Positions 20,101 through 33,258 are shown, numbered from the stretch's first letter. The stretch: DNA of 64,000 nt from Corythucha ciliata (GCA_038030265.1 CM075938.1:54801189-54865188), one strand, 5' to 3'. Numbers and translations: made by a program. The notes: generated from the letters alone by a model not told the origin.

Positions 20101-22596
20101 TGTGGATTGGTTTCTTTAACAAAGAGGCTTCAAGTTCAAACTTCCGTGGTGTCTGGAATAAATGAATCTTGAATCTAGAATGAATCTTGGTATTATAACT
20201 CGGGAATAAACGGGATTGCGTAACGGGGGCGACCTCACCACCTCGTCTTTGAGACCAGGATCCTCAAGGACTCAACGATTGGGGTTAAGTGCTCGCGAGA
20301 GTCATCTCATTGGCCTGAGCCTTTGTTTGAAGCACAGTCACTGTGTATTTTCCCTCCCTTCCAACTTGTTCTTTCGCCTCATCTTCTCTACGATATCAAA
20401 CCATAATCCCCACCCCCCCCACAATTCGCTGAGCAGTCGTAAACGGCCTCTCATCGCCCGTTTTCCGAGCCGGGGTACAGTTGCCTTGAAGTTCCCTATA
20501 TGTAGTTGGAAAATGCGTCGTGTCCTTTGTGGTTAATTAGTTACCATTAAATTCGCCTTAACTCTGAAAATCTCGTTATTTAAGGTATTGCAATAGGGAG
20601 TTCGACGATGAAAAGATCTTGATTCAACATCAGAAAGCTAAACATTTCAAATGTCACATATGCCATAAGAAATTGTTTACTGGCCCTGGCCTGTCGATAC
20701 ATTGTATGCAGGTAAGAAGCGTTGACCGTGAAACAAAAAAAAAATTGACAGAAATCGAATTTTTCAATTTTAGGTTCACAAGGAGGCCATAGATAAAGTA
20801 CCTAATTCGTTATCGAACAGATCTAATATCGACATAGAAATTTACGGTATGGAAGGTATACCACCTGAAGACTTGAAGGAACACGAAAGACAAAAATTGG
20901 GCAAAATGGGTAAATGTTTCATTGATTTTTTTTTTATCTTGAACGTGCGAATTAAAGCGCGGTTTTTTGAAAACAAAAACAAAAAATAATTAGGTAGAGC
21001 AGCTTCTCCCAGCAGCGGCGAAGACGAACCTCCCACGAAGAAGAAAGCGGACGGACCGTCAGGACTAACCCCCGGACTTGGACTAATGGGTGGGGCACGC
21101 CCCAGTCTGTCACAGCCTCCTGGCATGCCTCCGGGAGCATTACCGCCTGGATATCCTATGATGTCTATGGGCCATATGCCTCCGTTCATGCCTCCTGGGT
21201 GAGAAATTGTTTTTTTGTTTGTTTGTTTTTTTTATTCAGAGCAATGATTGATTGTTTTTTGGGGTGGGTGGGGGATTTTTTAATTTTGAAAGTTTTTCCA
21301 GGATGGGGATGATGCCTGGTTCTTCTATGCAACCATCAGTCCCTTCGCCTCACCTTCAAAACAAGCCGCTTTTCCCGAGCGCTGCGGCAATTGTAGGTTT
21401 TTTGTAGGTTTAATTTTGTTGTTTCAAGCTCACGTCTTCCTCCCCTTCAACTGTTAGGCGTCATCGTCGGGGCCGTCGACAATCAACGATACAAAAACTA
21501 CCTCAACAACGGCCGGAACGGTCAAACCGACTTTCCCCGCCTATTCGGCCAGTGGCGTTGCGAGTGGGTCGTCTTCGTCGTCCGACTCGCAGAAAGTCTC
21601 CCTTATAACGACGGTCGGTGGTTCGAGTAAAATCATCCATCCGCCCGAGGACATCTCCCTCGAAGAGTTTAAAGCCAAACTCCCCAAGTATCAAACGAAT
21701 TCACCGGTTGGTAATTCCACCTCGGCGGCGGTTGCTGGGGTGGGTACGACCGATGAAGCTCAATCGTCACCTTCGCCTTCCGTCGCAACAAGTAGTAATA
21801 CTTCTCAGGCGGGGCAACCGCAGCAACTTCAACAGCCTCCTATCGATACTAAACCTATGGTAAAGTTTTATTGCTATTAATTATTATTATTCGTCAGTTA
21901 CCGTATTTTTTTTTCATACAGGAAAGAAGGATTCCACCCCCTGTGAATCGTATGCCAGTCATGTCGGTATCAGCTCCCGGTATGCTGCCTCCCGCCTCTG
22001 CTTCGATGATCATGTCAATGGCTGGACCTCATGGACTCATGCGAGGGCCTCCGACCATTCCTCTAATTCCTGCAAGTATGCCACTATTAAGGCATCAAAT
22101 TCCTATGCATCCAGGTAAGGACTTAATAAATAGTGTGGGGTATTATTTAAAAAAATAATAAATGAAAAAAATCGACTGAGGGCAGGATGGTACGGTATGA
22201 GTCCTGAACCTTTTACTGTCGAGTGACTGTAGTTCAATTTATTTATTACTCAAAAAAACAAGTAAGTTCATTTATTTTCGTTTATTGGTTTAAATATCGT
22301 AGCATTTGCCGCACGATGTGTGAGGTGGTAGGGGTTTTTTCCATTCTTTTTGTCACTTTGTTTGAGACTTCAAAATTTTTAGGCGCCTACATGACAAAAG
22401 GTTTGAAATTTTTTGCCTCGCTTGTTTTCACAAATTCTCTTTTCCCTCTCCCTCCCTCCCTATCCCCCTTTCTTTTTCTTATGTTATAGGATTGATCGGA
22501 GGCATGGTTCCCCCTCCTGGGGCGGTCTACGGTGGTGGGGCTCCGTTGGGGGCTTTTCCGGGCCCACCGCTCATGTTACCGCCCCGCTTCAGATGA
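17182..22596 (+). CDS. ZNF207: Zinc finger protein 207 / BuGZ
   Basis: BuGZ binds microtubules and Bub3 and promotes spindle assembly and chromosome alignment. Eight exons: 17182-17222, 20585-20711, 20774-20909, 20994-21198, 21302-21392, 21458-21859, 21922-22114, 22490-22596. Phases join perfectly to 433 aa. The N-terminus [14 protein letters not shown] is nearly that of the human protein. Two C2H2 fingers use C13, C16, H29, H34 and C37, C40, H53, H58. A block with [20 protein letters not shown] follows, then Pro/Met/Gly-rich low-complexity sequence typical of the family. The Bub3-binding GLEBS motif lies at about residues 257-279 ([20 protein letters not shown]), with its paired acidic residues. 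Exon 1's donor GTATCC is weak. Intron 1 is 3.4 kb and full of repeats. Confidence 0.95.
18340..18990 (+). repeat. Degenerate ~20-bp array, AACCACAGCAAAGCTC family
   Basis: Units such as AACCACAGCAAAGCTCCA follow one another with heavy divergence inside ZNF207 intron 1. The sense is opposite to the array at 13290-13850. Open frames at 18265-18546 come from the repeat. Confidence 0.8.
19320..19960 (+). repeat. Degenerate ~35-bp array, TTTCGCGGGTTTGGCTC family
   Basis: Units such as AATTTCGCGGGTTTTGCTCA and TTCAAAAATCAAATTTCGC recur. The stretch 19797-19935 has the same order of variant units as 44220-44352, so the two sites share a longer ancestral block. Confidence 0.78.
19963..20086. mobile_element. 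124-bp hairpin MITE in ZNF207 intron 1
   Basis: The arms are inverted repeats built from CATGCAAGCTTTAAAAAGCT and GGGCTTCAACCAATCAGAG, with a short loop. It sits at the edge of the degenerate array. No sure target duplication. Confidence 0.8.
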
Positions 22597-23620
22597 TCAG
22601 GTTTGCTGGGGGCCCTTTGTCTTCTGTGGCCCCAACCATAGTTTTTTTTTTTATCGTTATAAGGAAAACTAGAAAAAATGAAAGGCAGCAAAACCTTTGT
22701 AAAAAGAAAAAAATAACACTTGAAAAAAGTAAAAAAACAAACTTTCGTGTCCCTTTTATTTTTACTGTTAATAGGTGTCGATCTCTTCATTTCATTTATT
22801 TTTCAAACGTTTTCCCTTGAAAGTTAATGTTCAGTGTTCACCTTCTTGAGTTTTTTCTACGGTGTGAAAAAGTTTGTTGCACAAGCACTGAAGCCTTGGT
22901 AGATTTTTTTTTTTTTAATCGTTTCCTGTAAGAAGGGACACGGAGGGTCAATTCTATTTCGCAGCACATCAGGCGATGGTTAACTTTAAAATGGCAAAAA
23001 AAAAACCTTTGAAACAAAAAATTGCCTCGACAAATTAAAAGGTAAGGCGACATTTATTCATTCATTTTAACCCCCCCCCCTCTTCTCACTGTACTCATTT
23101 GCTGGGGAATCCTCGGAAAATCAAAATTTTCAAACATTTCGCCACTTTTCTTCCCCTTACTCCCTCACCATGTCAGTTAAAAATTAAAAAGTCGTTAATT
23201 TTTTTTCGCCCTCCAACCCTCCCATTCATTTTATCGGTAATTATTGTAGGAGGGAAGGGGGGTGTTTTCATGGTCCCCCTCGATTAAGAGCTTTTGACGA
23301 AAAGTAAGTATACAACGTTTTTTAAAATGAGCTTCAAAAACATTTTCACTCGCTTGTGTTTTTAGGCTTCTCGCGCTCTAATTAAGATATTAAAAAAAAA
23401 AAAATAAGATGAAAATAGCCATACTTATTCATTTTTATGTGATGAAAGTAGCTTATTGTTGTATGTTAGTTTTTGATTTACTCTGAGTGAGTTTTTTTTT
23501 TTTCATTCAATTTTTGTTTTTCTACGGTAAGTGACTGTGTAAAGTTGACGACATTAGTTCTTAAGACACGAAATATAATAATAATTATTGGAATACAATT
23601 AAACGTTCAGTCTGCAGATA
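22597..23620 (+). other. Probable ZNF207 3'UTR and downstream sequence
   Basis: T-rich, A-rich sequence after the ZNF207 stop, with short homopolymer runs. ATTAAA-like signals occur near 23386 and 23597, but I cannot fix the 3' end. Short open frames here are not convincing. Confidence 0.45.
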
Positions 23621-26600
23621 AATGGACTCTTCCAAGGACCGAGACTGAAGACGCGGGTAGTCTTTGGAGTCGGATTCGAATTTTTTGGAACATGGTGGTG
23701 GTCCTATAGGGATAGGGGCGAGAGGGACCCTTCAAAGACTACCCCCGATTTTCAGTGCTTCAGGTTTGCGTTTTAATTTATCCTATTATTTGCTTTTTAA
23801 ACTCTACTGACTTTAAAACTGTGAACGAGCAACAGTTGAGCAGTCGGTAAGCTGGTGGCAGGATTTGGGGAAAATTAACGCTTTAAACAATTTTTTTTTT
23901 TCAAGGACGCTCCTTCCCTTTTTTCCTGATCCATCGTGGAATATTTCAATGGTATGACCGTTTATTATTTTTATTTTTATTATTTACTCGTTTTCCGCGC
24001 GACTTGGCCGTCCTTACAGGTATTTTTTTTTCCAATTTTTATTTCACAAAAAAACACAGCCGGACGTAGCCAGCAAGGTAGGAGTGCTGTTGGACGCACT
24101 GACGTCCCCTCTACCAGGAGAGGGGGTCCGCACCAAAAAAGACCCTCCCCCCTTCCTGGAGAAGGCGAACATCTTAATTCACAGTGCCTCATATTTAATT
24201 AATTTATTTTGGGATTCTTTCCCTGCCATGTCCGGTTGAAGAAGACAAAAAAAAAAAAAAAAGTAGTTCAGTCACAGCGGTTTTTTGTTGGACACGTATG
24301 ATCCCCCGGTTTATTTAGTAAAAAGAAAAAAAAAAAGTTATGAAAGGAAAACCGGGCGACCTCGCGTAGGTCACAGCCGCTGTTGGACCTTGTGAGTCCC
24401 TTGTTTACCGTAACAGGCGATTGAAGATAAAATTTCTCAGTGCAACTAATTTTTTTTTTTATTTTATATAATTTTTTTTTTTTTTTTTTACAAAGGTTTA
24501 TCGCGATTTTTCCGCCCCCTACCTAATGGGAATCCTCGAAGAAATGAAAATTTCATCGTGAGAGCCCCGTTAGCTAGGGGTCGGTGGTCAGCTTTTAAGT
24601 CAGCGGGACTACCATATTTATTTTTGCGTCGAATTTTCGTTTCATCAACCCACCACCCCACCCCACCAATTCGACTCACACCGTAGGAGGCTCGTTCATC
24701 ACTAGTCACTAGAATAACTAACTTGTACCTGACTCTGAAAAATTTAACGAAAACGGTCCACTTTGTTTTTTTTAATTGGTCAACTGCGTGGAATTATGTT
24801 TTTGTTGCAGCGAAAGCCACGACATTGCTGTGGGGGGGGGGGGCGAAACTGGTTTTTAAGAAGCCAATTCCGCGAAATTCTGTTTTTCAGGTATGATGGC
24901 AATTTCATGACAAGAGAAACTGTTATGCAGTACAATTATTGAACCCCCCCCCCTTCCATTTTCATAGCGTGCTCGCGTCATTGTCCCCCCTTTTTGGGCA
25001 GCTCTGGTGTGCTTTCAACTTAACGCACTTGAGCGAATTTGTTTGTACGCCGGCATTATTCTGACGGAATGTCGTTTGTTCAACCTCCCGAATTACTCTG
25101 TTCGCTGCGGGCAAGCGTGCCGACATTTGAGAAAATTTAGTTGTTCAGCGGCACATTCTGTAACACGCGCTTTGTTCGGGTCGAACAGAGTGATTCGAGA
25201 GGTTATTGAAAAGCCTCGTGGCATTCTACTTTGTCTGTTGTGCCCGGTGAGGCTCTTCCATTTGACAGTTTTGCAATGAAGTTATGTCAAAAGTGACCTA
25301 AACCACCGGATTATCACGTTCAGAACCCTTTTCTCTTCGTCTGAACGAAAATCCGTTCAAATTTCAGCATTCCCCGTGTCGTAAAATTCCAAAATACGCG
25401 GGGTATCGAACAATTTGAACTTTTGGAAAAACGGAGAATGAGAGAAACTCTCCCTCTCTCCGCTTAGTAGCCCCACCCTCTGCCTCTATCCGTCAAGCCA
25501 CAGTTGGTAACCAATCAATTTTAAGCGAATTCCACTTCAATTTCCCTAGTTCGGAACTTCAAAACAGTCAATTCTTATGGAAAACGTGGGTTTTATGGTT
25601 TGAGACCGTGTTTTGGGCTATTTGGGACTAAATTATCACTTTTTAAACAGAAAGGGAGGATTTTAGGACAAATTGAGGGTTTCTGTAAATAGAAATTGAA
25701 ATTTTTGGCCCAGAAAATTAAGATTTAAGGACTAGCTTGACGGTTTTCAGGCCTACTTGTACTTTTCTGATGAAGAGTGGTCATTCCTGTATAAGTTAAG
25801 CCTAATAGGTATGTCACTGAGTGACATTTGGACGCAAACACCTGATTGTTTGGCCAAATTTCCTCTCCTCCCTCCAATTCCAACAGTGGCTATTCTGCTA
25901 CGCCATACAGCTAAAGTGACGTCGTAGCTGCTATAAAAAAAAATCATTATAAGCCCAAATCTCGCCATTTTGTACCGAAATGTGGCTGTTTCAAGGGAAA
26001 AATTTGGTCTTTTGGCCCCTTGAATGGTCTATCAGGACAACAAGATGAGAGTTTTGGTCCGAAATTATTATTGTTTCGTTTACTGTGGTTGAATAGCTAG
26101 TTTCTGGCCTAAAACTGACAATTTTTGGGCCCCAAAAAATTGAATTGACTGTACAGGCCTGTGAGTTTTTGTTGAAAAACAAGTCGTCCCTGCAGCGGAT
26201 GGGGAGGGGGTTAAATTACTTAGTAGTCTAGCCTAGGAGCCCTAAAGGGACAAACGTATCAAGTTTAGCGCTAAAAGTATCGTTTTCATTGGGTAAAACT
26301 CCCATTTTTTGCAAAGAAAGTCGAGAATAGAAGACTGTTTTCCAGCAGAAGTGCCAGTTTTCGATGGAAAACAATCCCTTCTGTACACAGGGATGATTTC
26401 TGTGTCAACTTCCTCTTCCCGGTGGTCTTGGTTACGTCGACGGCCAGAATCTGCGGATTTCACTCCTTCAAACCCTAATTAGGTTAGATACTAAGAGAAG
26501 TAAATTTCGCGGGTTTGACTCTTTCAAAGTACAAATTTTGCAAGTTACTGGCACTAGCAGAATCCAACTTTGCGTTTCTGTCCAATTCAAAAACCAATTT

Positions 26601-27811
26601 CGCCTCAGGTGAAAAAAAAAAACAAAAAAAAACGGTTCGCCTGGTTGGCTCTTTCCAAAATCACATTTGGTGGTTCTGACCATAGGTGGATGTAAGGGGG
26701 GGGGGTGCGAAAAAAATCGGCTATGAAGACTCTGTGGAGTCGATAGGAACAGTCCAATTTACAGTCCCAGAGTGTTCCCTACTGATAATGGTCTCTAAAA
26801 TGCTACGTTAGTAACTTTAGTAACATAGCGCTGAAAACCTAGCACACGATTCTTCCTAAATTATGAACCTTGTTCTGTGAAAACAATTAATTTGCTTTAG
26901 AGGCTGACTATTCACTGTCAAACGGGCAATTTTCCCAAGAGAATCACTGATCGGTGGGATTTGTGGATTTCACCAATCAGAAACTCTCCATTCCATCTCA
27001 AAAACTAAAAATTTATCCCCGATGAACGACTCTATCCAGCACAGAAATGTTACTCACCCCCTCCCCAGCCACGAAGCGGACGATTCAAGCAACAAAAATG
27101 GGTCACTTTTTGCCCCTTGATAGTTCCTTGGTGGTTGGCCATCAAATTGGTGATTCAGCTGCCAGAATATTCTCGATTCAGCCCGGGGTCAGCTGAGTAC
27201 GACCGACTTTTGGACACCGGTATACCAGCCCTTCCCCTCCTCACCACTGCCTAGTGAACTGGGCTGCCAAACAAATAGTGACTCTTCCCAATTTGAGCAA
27301 GGTTTGGCTATCCAATGGATGGTACCTTTTGTTGGTCCATTCCCCTACCGTCGAACATTTCAATTTTACCGATTCTGTCTAGTGTGTTTCCGACGAGATT
27401 TTGTGAATGAAGGTCAAGGGCAGTTCAAAAAAATATTCCCCCCGCCCCACCAAATTTACGATCTCCCGCTGACTAATTGGGAAATATCAATGAATTAAGT
27501 TTTCATCTTTATCTTGATCAATGATGCCTGTTTCTTTTAAATGATTCCAGACTGCCAGAACAATGTTGGCTTGTGTCGCATTTTATTTAAACACAATCTC
27601 GATTTTTGTAAGTACTGAAAACACTTTTATTTTTGTTGGAGTTCCTTCTCCTCAACCTTCCTCACTCACACTGACCTTTTTCACGGTGAGGTGTGCTTTA
27701 TGTGTCGTTATATTTTAAGACACACATTGTAAGACTGAAATTACGTTGTAGCATAATTGTTTTATAGTAATAAATTCATTTTTTTTTTACCTAATGTTTT
27801 TTTATTTTATT
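23621..27811. other. Gene-poor region with short repeats
   Basis: No supported gene. Short pieces of the degenerate arrays occur at 24840-24892, 25560-26190 (a variant built on AATTTTTGGGCC) and 26460-26660. Runs of 9-12 G or C are at about 24832, 24945 and 26696. The frame at 25007-25279 shows no known domain. Confidence 0.5.
26460..26660 (+). repeat. Fragment of the TTTCGCGGGTTTGGCTC array
   Basis: Contains TTTCGCGGGTTTGACTCTTT followed by units in the same order as at 19797 and 44220 (a TTCAAAGT unit, a GGCACT unit, then CCAATTTCGCCT). Confidence 0.65.
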
Positions 27812-27815
27812 TCAA
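27798..27815 (-). terminator. Poly(A) signals of THOC6
   Basis: Overlapping AATAAA hexamers on the minus strand (TTTATTTTATTT on +) lie about 10-25 bp after the stop, which would give a very short 3'UTR. Confidence 0.6.
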
Positions 27816-27824
27816 AGAGCGGAT

Positions 27825-29188
27825 TTAAATTTCTGCTGAAACTTTTGAAAAGTGAAGAACTTGGTGGCGATACGTAAAATTGGTGCATATGTCGATGCGA
27901 TTGCCGGAACCGGCCAGAGACAAAACCTGATCAGGGGGCGAGGAAGAGAAAATGTGCAAAAATCGTTTGACAAAACTGAAAATTTCCTACGAACCTTTTG
28001 AGGGGAATCAGTGAAAAGGGCCGTGTACACGTTCGGAGCCGAGGGCGACAATTTGGAGACAATTTGTCCAGTGTAGTCGGCCTGATAGAAGTAGTCGCTG
28101 GCACCGCCCGCGAGAACCGAGTCAGCCTGGAGACGGGTGACGTGAATACCTCGATCGTCGATGTCGGAAAATGTTGACATGAGACCGAGTGTGCGCATGT
28201 GCCACAGTCCTAATTTGGGACCACCGCCGCAGAGCTAGATAGAAAAATGTCAATGAGGACCGTGAAAAAGCCGGTTGATTGGGTGGGTGGAGTCTTACAA
28301 GCCAGTCGTTATTGATGGCAACGTCGCCGATATATTTGCCGTAATCCGGCCGGGCAACGGAACCATTTTTAAATGGCTCTATGGAGTTTGTAAGAGCCTT
28401 CTGACGCAAATCCCATAGTTTGACTGCTCCATCTTCGCCGGCTGATGCCATTTGTGAGTCGCTACATGAACCAATCAGGAAGTCATACTCGTATACCAAA
28501 ATAAAAATCCATTAAAATAACTCACAAACAGCAAATACTGTGAATGTAGTCAGTGTGCCCTTTAAAGGTCCTCAGGAGCGACCCATCTTCCAAACTGAAC
28601 GCATAAATCAAGTTGTCACCACAGCCTGCGTACAAAACTTCGTTCGACTCCGACTGTTTCAAGAACAGCGTATTAACATCAGTCTTTTGAATTCTCTCAC
28701 TGAACGTAAAACAAATAGTTTATAAAAAACGTATTTATTCTTCAAGTGACAGTTACTCACGAAACAACAGGCAATTTCAACGTGAAGGCCACCTTGGCCT
28801 CGCACTCCCGCACAGACTCCCAGGACCAGCCGTAGATGACCTCGACAGTGCCGGCCATCAGAAAGCGAGACGACGACGTCAAACTGCATATCTGCTCTTG
28901 GTTGGGACTCGAGAAAGTATAAACAGGAAGTTCGTTCTTCTGAATTTGATTGTCCGCATCGAGTACGTTCCTTATACTGTATCATAGAGAAGTGGAAGGG
29001 GGGAAACACGATTTCGTCGTTTTTTTTAATTACTCTAATAGTTCGGTAAACTTAAAAATCGTACGATTTTGATAAATGCCTGACTCGAAAACAGCTAAAT
29101 AGCCGTATATGCTGCCGCAGACGAGGAGGTCTCCTTGAGGTGAAAATACTTGCGAGAGGACGCAATTGTACAACTCTTTGTCGACCAT
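27825..29188 (-). CDS. THOC6: THO complex subunit 6 homolog (WD40)
   Basis: A beta-propeller subunit of the metazoan THO/TREX complex, which couples transcription to mRNA export in the nucleus. Six exons on the minus strand: 29034-29188, 28761-28976, 28526-28699, 28299-28461, 27995-28234, 27825-27926. All phases agree, giving 349 aa (human 341). Family blocks are LSQVFSPQGDLLVCGSIYGY, LYAGCGDNLIYAFSLEDG, FKGHTDYIHSI, a WD repeat ending at residues 190-201 (GEDGAVKLWDLR), the CGGGPKLGLWHMR block and the C-terminal GSGNRIDICTNFTYR. The start MVDKEL lacks an extended N-terminus; upstream in-frame codons exist to 29269, so the start is somewhat uncertain. The exon 5 donor GTTCGT is non-consensus. 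Confidence 0.93.
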
Positions 29189-30120
29189 TATGCGAAAGTG
29201 TTTTAATTTGAAGAAAAACTTCGACAAAATCGTCAAATTAAAGTTGAAGACTAGAACAAGCACACACACATGGCAACAAACAGAACAGTCAGTTAATCAC
29301 CAGCGCGGTTAACAAGTGGTCAGGTTGGCTTGCCGCGAGTAGTTCGCTGTTAATCGGTGGTGGGGGGACTGACGGCAGCGGACCCAAGTGGCTACAAAGA
29401 GCGTCGAAATTCCCTTCAAAATGACGTTTCTGACTAAATTATTACTATACGCTTTCAAGAAGTTGTTTTTCGGATAATTTCATCACTTCTCCTAGTTACA
29501 ATCACTAAAATAGTTCAAAACAGAATATCCTTTGGTCCCAAGCAAAAAAACCATCAACCCAACCAAGACCAACTAACGGTTTTTCCTCATTCTACATAGA
29601 TTGTAAATATTGGTGAAAAGACTTGTCCTCCTACATGAATGGGTAAATGAAATAAGACGTTTTGGCTTTCATTTAAGCTCTGAAGAATCTCTGTAGCTCT
29701 AATAACTAAGGGAACACTAAATTCTTTCGATAAATTAAGAAAAGCTCCTGTAAGCGCTGATGATGTGAACGCACCGTTAGTGATGATGCTGGGGATTTTT
29801 TATTTAAATTAAGGGGCGAAAATTAATTGTCGTTTCAGAGACCAATAACTTGGGATTCGAGACAGATTGCTTGAAATATCAAGTTAGTGTAGCTCCTCCG
29901 CGATCAAGTTGAGCGATTTCAATAAAATTAACATTTTTTCGAAACTCCCGGTGACAGGTCGACAGGTGCTGCCCTCTTCCATTTGCGGGAAGTCATGAAA
30001 TTACGGCCCCTTTCATCAGTCGTCGCCTCGTTGGCGTCGGGATTTTTCTGTTGTTTACTTGTTAGAGAAAGCGCCTAAATTTTGTTTTCAGTGTGTGCCT
30101 ACCGACTCGAGGGCTGAGCA
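29189..30120. other. Intergenic between THOC6 and a candidate gene start
   Basis: No gene or repeat recognised. It would contain the THOC6 promoter and, if the exon at 30121 is real, a second promoter on the + strand. Confidence 0.4.
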
Positions 30121-30147
30121 ATGGGGGACTTGTCATTCGTTGAAAAC
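30121..30147 (+). CDS. Candidate first coding exon of an unidentified gene
   Basis: ATG in good context (GAGCAATGGGG), nine codons (MGDLSFVEN), then a consensus donor GTGAGTAAA. A possible 17-bp microexon lies at 37362-37378 (after TTTGTTTCAG, before GTAAGG), and a possible third exon runs from 40761 (after TTCCCCGCAG) to a stop at 40831-40833. The phases agree. The product would be only 38 aa, so exons may be missing or the model wrong. No family was recognised. Confidence 0.3.
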
Positions 30148-30399
30148 GTGAGTAAAATTACAATTTTCGCCTATTATATTAACATCAAACTGTCTCCGCG
30201 TTGAATTGTTCTCAAAATAATTGTTCGCTTCATGAGCACAGCTTCTGCCCCCTGAACTGAGTCATCTCTCAAGACGGCCATCGTGGGAGAGTTCTTTTTT
30301 TTATTTACTGGGGTACTTCGCCGTGTTTTAATGTTATTTCAGACCGCACCGTGTAATATTTAAACTGGAACGAGAAAGCCGTGGAAAATCCGAGATTGA

Positions 30400-31079
30400 A
30401 TTAAATGGGGGGACTCCCCCCCTAACCTCAACAAGCATGGTCGTGGTTGGGTCGCCGCGGCGTCCTCTGATTTAGGATTTGCTAAACGTTTTTAAAGTTT
30501 GTTATTTTAGTAATTGAAATTTACAGGACGTGGTTCTTGCAAAATCTTCTTAGCAGTAGTTGTAAAATTTTGTTTTTGAAGAATTTTCCCGAGTTACAAA
30601 GACATCAGGCTCTTCAGACTCGTTGCTGAGTATCATCGGTTGGTGGGTGAGGTGGCATGGGTAGGTAGCTGCCTACTATTGTTCCAATGACCCTTTTTAC
30701 GATCATTTTTAAAAGTTGAAAGGGGTGCAGTGAAGGTCCTGAATCGGATCTGGGGGTGCAGGGACGTAGGTAGAAATGTGTCCTGAGGGGGGGGGGATCA
30801 GATTAAAATCTGTGCACGTCGGTTGGGGGGGGGGGGATTCCTGCACAGGTTGAATCTACTCAAGGCGATAGATATAACAGGTGGCGCACCAAGAGCACTT
30901 TTCTTGGAACTGAGTAGGACTGCCTACGTCACTCATAGACCAGAAAGTCTGATTGCCTGACCGTCTGTTAGGTTTTGTAGTTACTTTTCTCTTTCTTAAA
31001 CGGTGTAAAGGGCCGTTTTTAAGGGGTAGGCAACCGCCTAGGGGCCCCGCCCCCGGCTTGGAATAAAAATAATTACAAA
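30400..31079. other. Gene-poor sequence with poly(G) runs
   Basis: No gene seen. Runs of nine or more G lie near 30788 and 30825. Confidence 0.5.
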
Positions 31080-31620
31080 AAAACCTCAATGGAGAGAAAA
31101 TCCTGGAAATTGGGGTTTACCAGAGCTAAAATCCGAATAATTTGGTTTTTGAAGAATTCAGCCCCGCAAACTTGGATTTTCGAACCACGAAAATCAGTGA
31201 AATTGGCTTTGAAGGTGCCAGATCCACAAAAAATGGTCTTAAAATATCCAGTCATGTGAAAGTGAAATTGGCGTATTTGAGCCAAGTACCCGAAATGTCT
31301 ATTTGAAATAGCCAAATCAACGAAATTTGGTTGCCAAAGTGGACCAAACCGTGGATTTTAAAAGAAAATAAATCTGGCAAATTCTGGAAATTCGATTTCT
31401 GGAAATCTCGTGAAATTGCATTTTCGAATGAGAGCAACCTCGCGAAATTGTCCTTTGAAGAAGACGAATTGGCTTATCGGTTAAGCCAAACCCTCGAAAT
31501 TGATATTTGAAAGACCCAAACCCACGGAATTTGTTTATTCAATTGAGACGGATCCCCAAAACTACTATTTTTAAGAGCTAAGTCCAATAAATTCGGTTCT
31601 TGAAGGAGGGTACGAAACTT
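31080..31620 (-). repeat. Degenerate ~35-bp array, TTTCGCGGGTTTGGCTC family, inverted
   Basis: Units such as GAAATTTGGTT and GAAATTGGC(TT)TTGAAGG recur at about 30-38 bp. The sense matches the MRPL16 intron array and is opposite to 19320 and 44220. The minus-strand open frames at 31073-31692 are by-products. Confidence 0.7.
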
Positions 31621-32179
31621 GAGCGTGCTTGAACTTCGGCTCCAGACAGCGACTATTTGGCCCCAGGAACGACGTGTTTCAATGGAGGCCACTCTTACTG
31701 TGCTTGCAGTCTGCCTCCGCAGTTCGACAATTTTCTACTTTAGACTTTAGATTAAATTGATCGTGTCCCGGCCTATTCCGCGTCCAGCTCCTTCGTTTAA
31801 GCCGCTTATTAGGGGCACTTTTGATGGCTACAGAGCCGACCAGACACCAGACAGGTAATTTTATTGGCCGGACTAGCACAATATTCTGTCCACATAGAAG
31901 TGCAAAATACTGTTCAATTTAATCTGCTAATAATTGCAAAAAAGCCCGTAGTTTCATGAATGAATCGCCTATTTTTTTAATATTATTTGTTTTACTGACA
32001 AATAGTCTGTTTTGGGGGCTTTTCAGATCTTTAATTGTAGGTTGTGACTGTCTTGGGGTTGCAGCTTTTTCATCATGAAGGCAAAGAAAAGAAAGGAAGG
32101 TCTTCTCCCACTTGTTTTGTTTGAACTATCATGACCGTGGTTTCGGCAACGCCATTGTGTTCTCAAACAATTCAACGAA

Positions 32180-32540
32180 TAAATCACTACCGGTGTTGAT
32201 ACTTCCAGGACACGAATCCGTTATTTTAGTCATTTGCATTTTCAGGGCGCGAATCGTCAGTTTTTGCCATCATTAGAGTGCGTGGAGCCAATTTAGCTGT
32301 TTTTAGGAAGTCAAGGCCACGTCGATTTAGCCATGTTTAGGGCGGGAATCATAAACTTTTACGGCATTTTCATGGCGCGCTAATCGTGCGTCCAGCAATT
32401 TATAGGGCGCGAGAAGTCAGTTTGGCTCTTTTTAGAGCTGCAATCGCCAGTTTCGCTATTTTTAGGTCGTAAATAGTAAGTTTAGTCATTTTTAAGGCAC
32501 GAAAATCGTCAGTTTTTGCCATGTTTTGCGACTCTAGTCA
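32180..32540 (+). repeat. Degenerate ~37-bp array, GGGCGCGAATCGTCAGTTT family
   Basis: About nine diverged units such as TTTTTAGGGCGCGAATCGTC. A reverse-complement stretch with related units is at 36590-36800, on the other side of the P element. Confidence 0.7.
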
Positions 32541-33258
32541 TACCTAGATTTGAAGGATGCGAGTGGCTATCAAGCCATGTTTTATTTCTGAAGCCCCTCC
32601 TTTTTCAACAAAACCTGAATCCGCGTCTGTGTTTAGCATACATTTACAATATCCACCGGCAGTTAGGGGGCCCCCTGACAGTTCGTTGCCTACGGGCCCC
32701 GCGAGGGCTAGAAACGGCCCTCGGTGTTGTCAGATAATTAATTAATTTTTCACTTTATTTATGGTAATCCTCGACACGACCCGAATATCGAGGTAAAAAG
32801 TTTGTGTCCTGATCTCAATTTCGAACACGCAGGGCTTATACTAGCCCATTTAAAGGAAAAATTAGACGAAGTTGAATACATCCTGACAAAATTAACGTTA
32901 GCGAAAAATTGCAAATTGTTGGTATAGAGATGAGCCTTGTTCGAAATCCCGCATGTTTTCCTTCTTAACAAGAAATTGTGGAAATGCTAAATGGAAAATG
33001 GGAAATGACTAGCGCAAAGGAGTAGTCGCGCGATCGTTTTCTTCCTGTAGAGGTCTATGGATGACGTCAATTCCCAACCTCGTCATAGTATGGCAAGAGG
33101 GGAGCTGCGCCACCTCTCTACATAGCTCTACCATCTTGGAATCTACTGGACATCTTGCTGGTCCGCGTCCATCTATATCTGGGCCGGCCAACCCTTTTTG
33201 GTCGTGGGCCATAAACCTGGTTGAAAGAACTCTGGGGGCCTATTCTCTAACTCCGAAG

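Noticed and set aside
25007..25279. 90-aa frame rich in Cys and Leu
   Set aside because: No recognisable motif and no splice context; probably a chance open frame.
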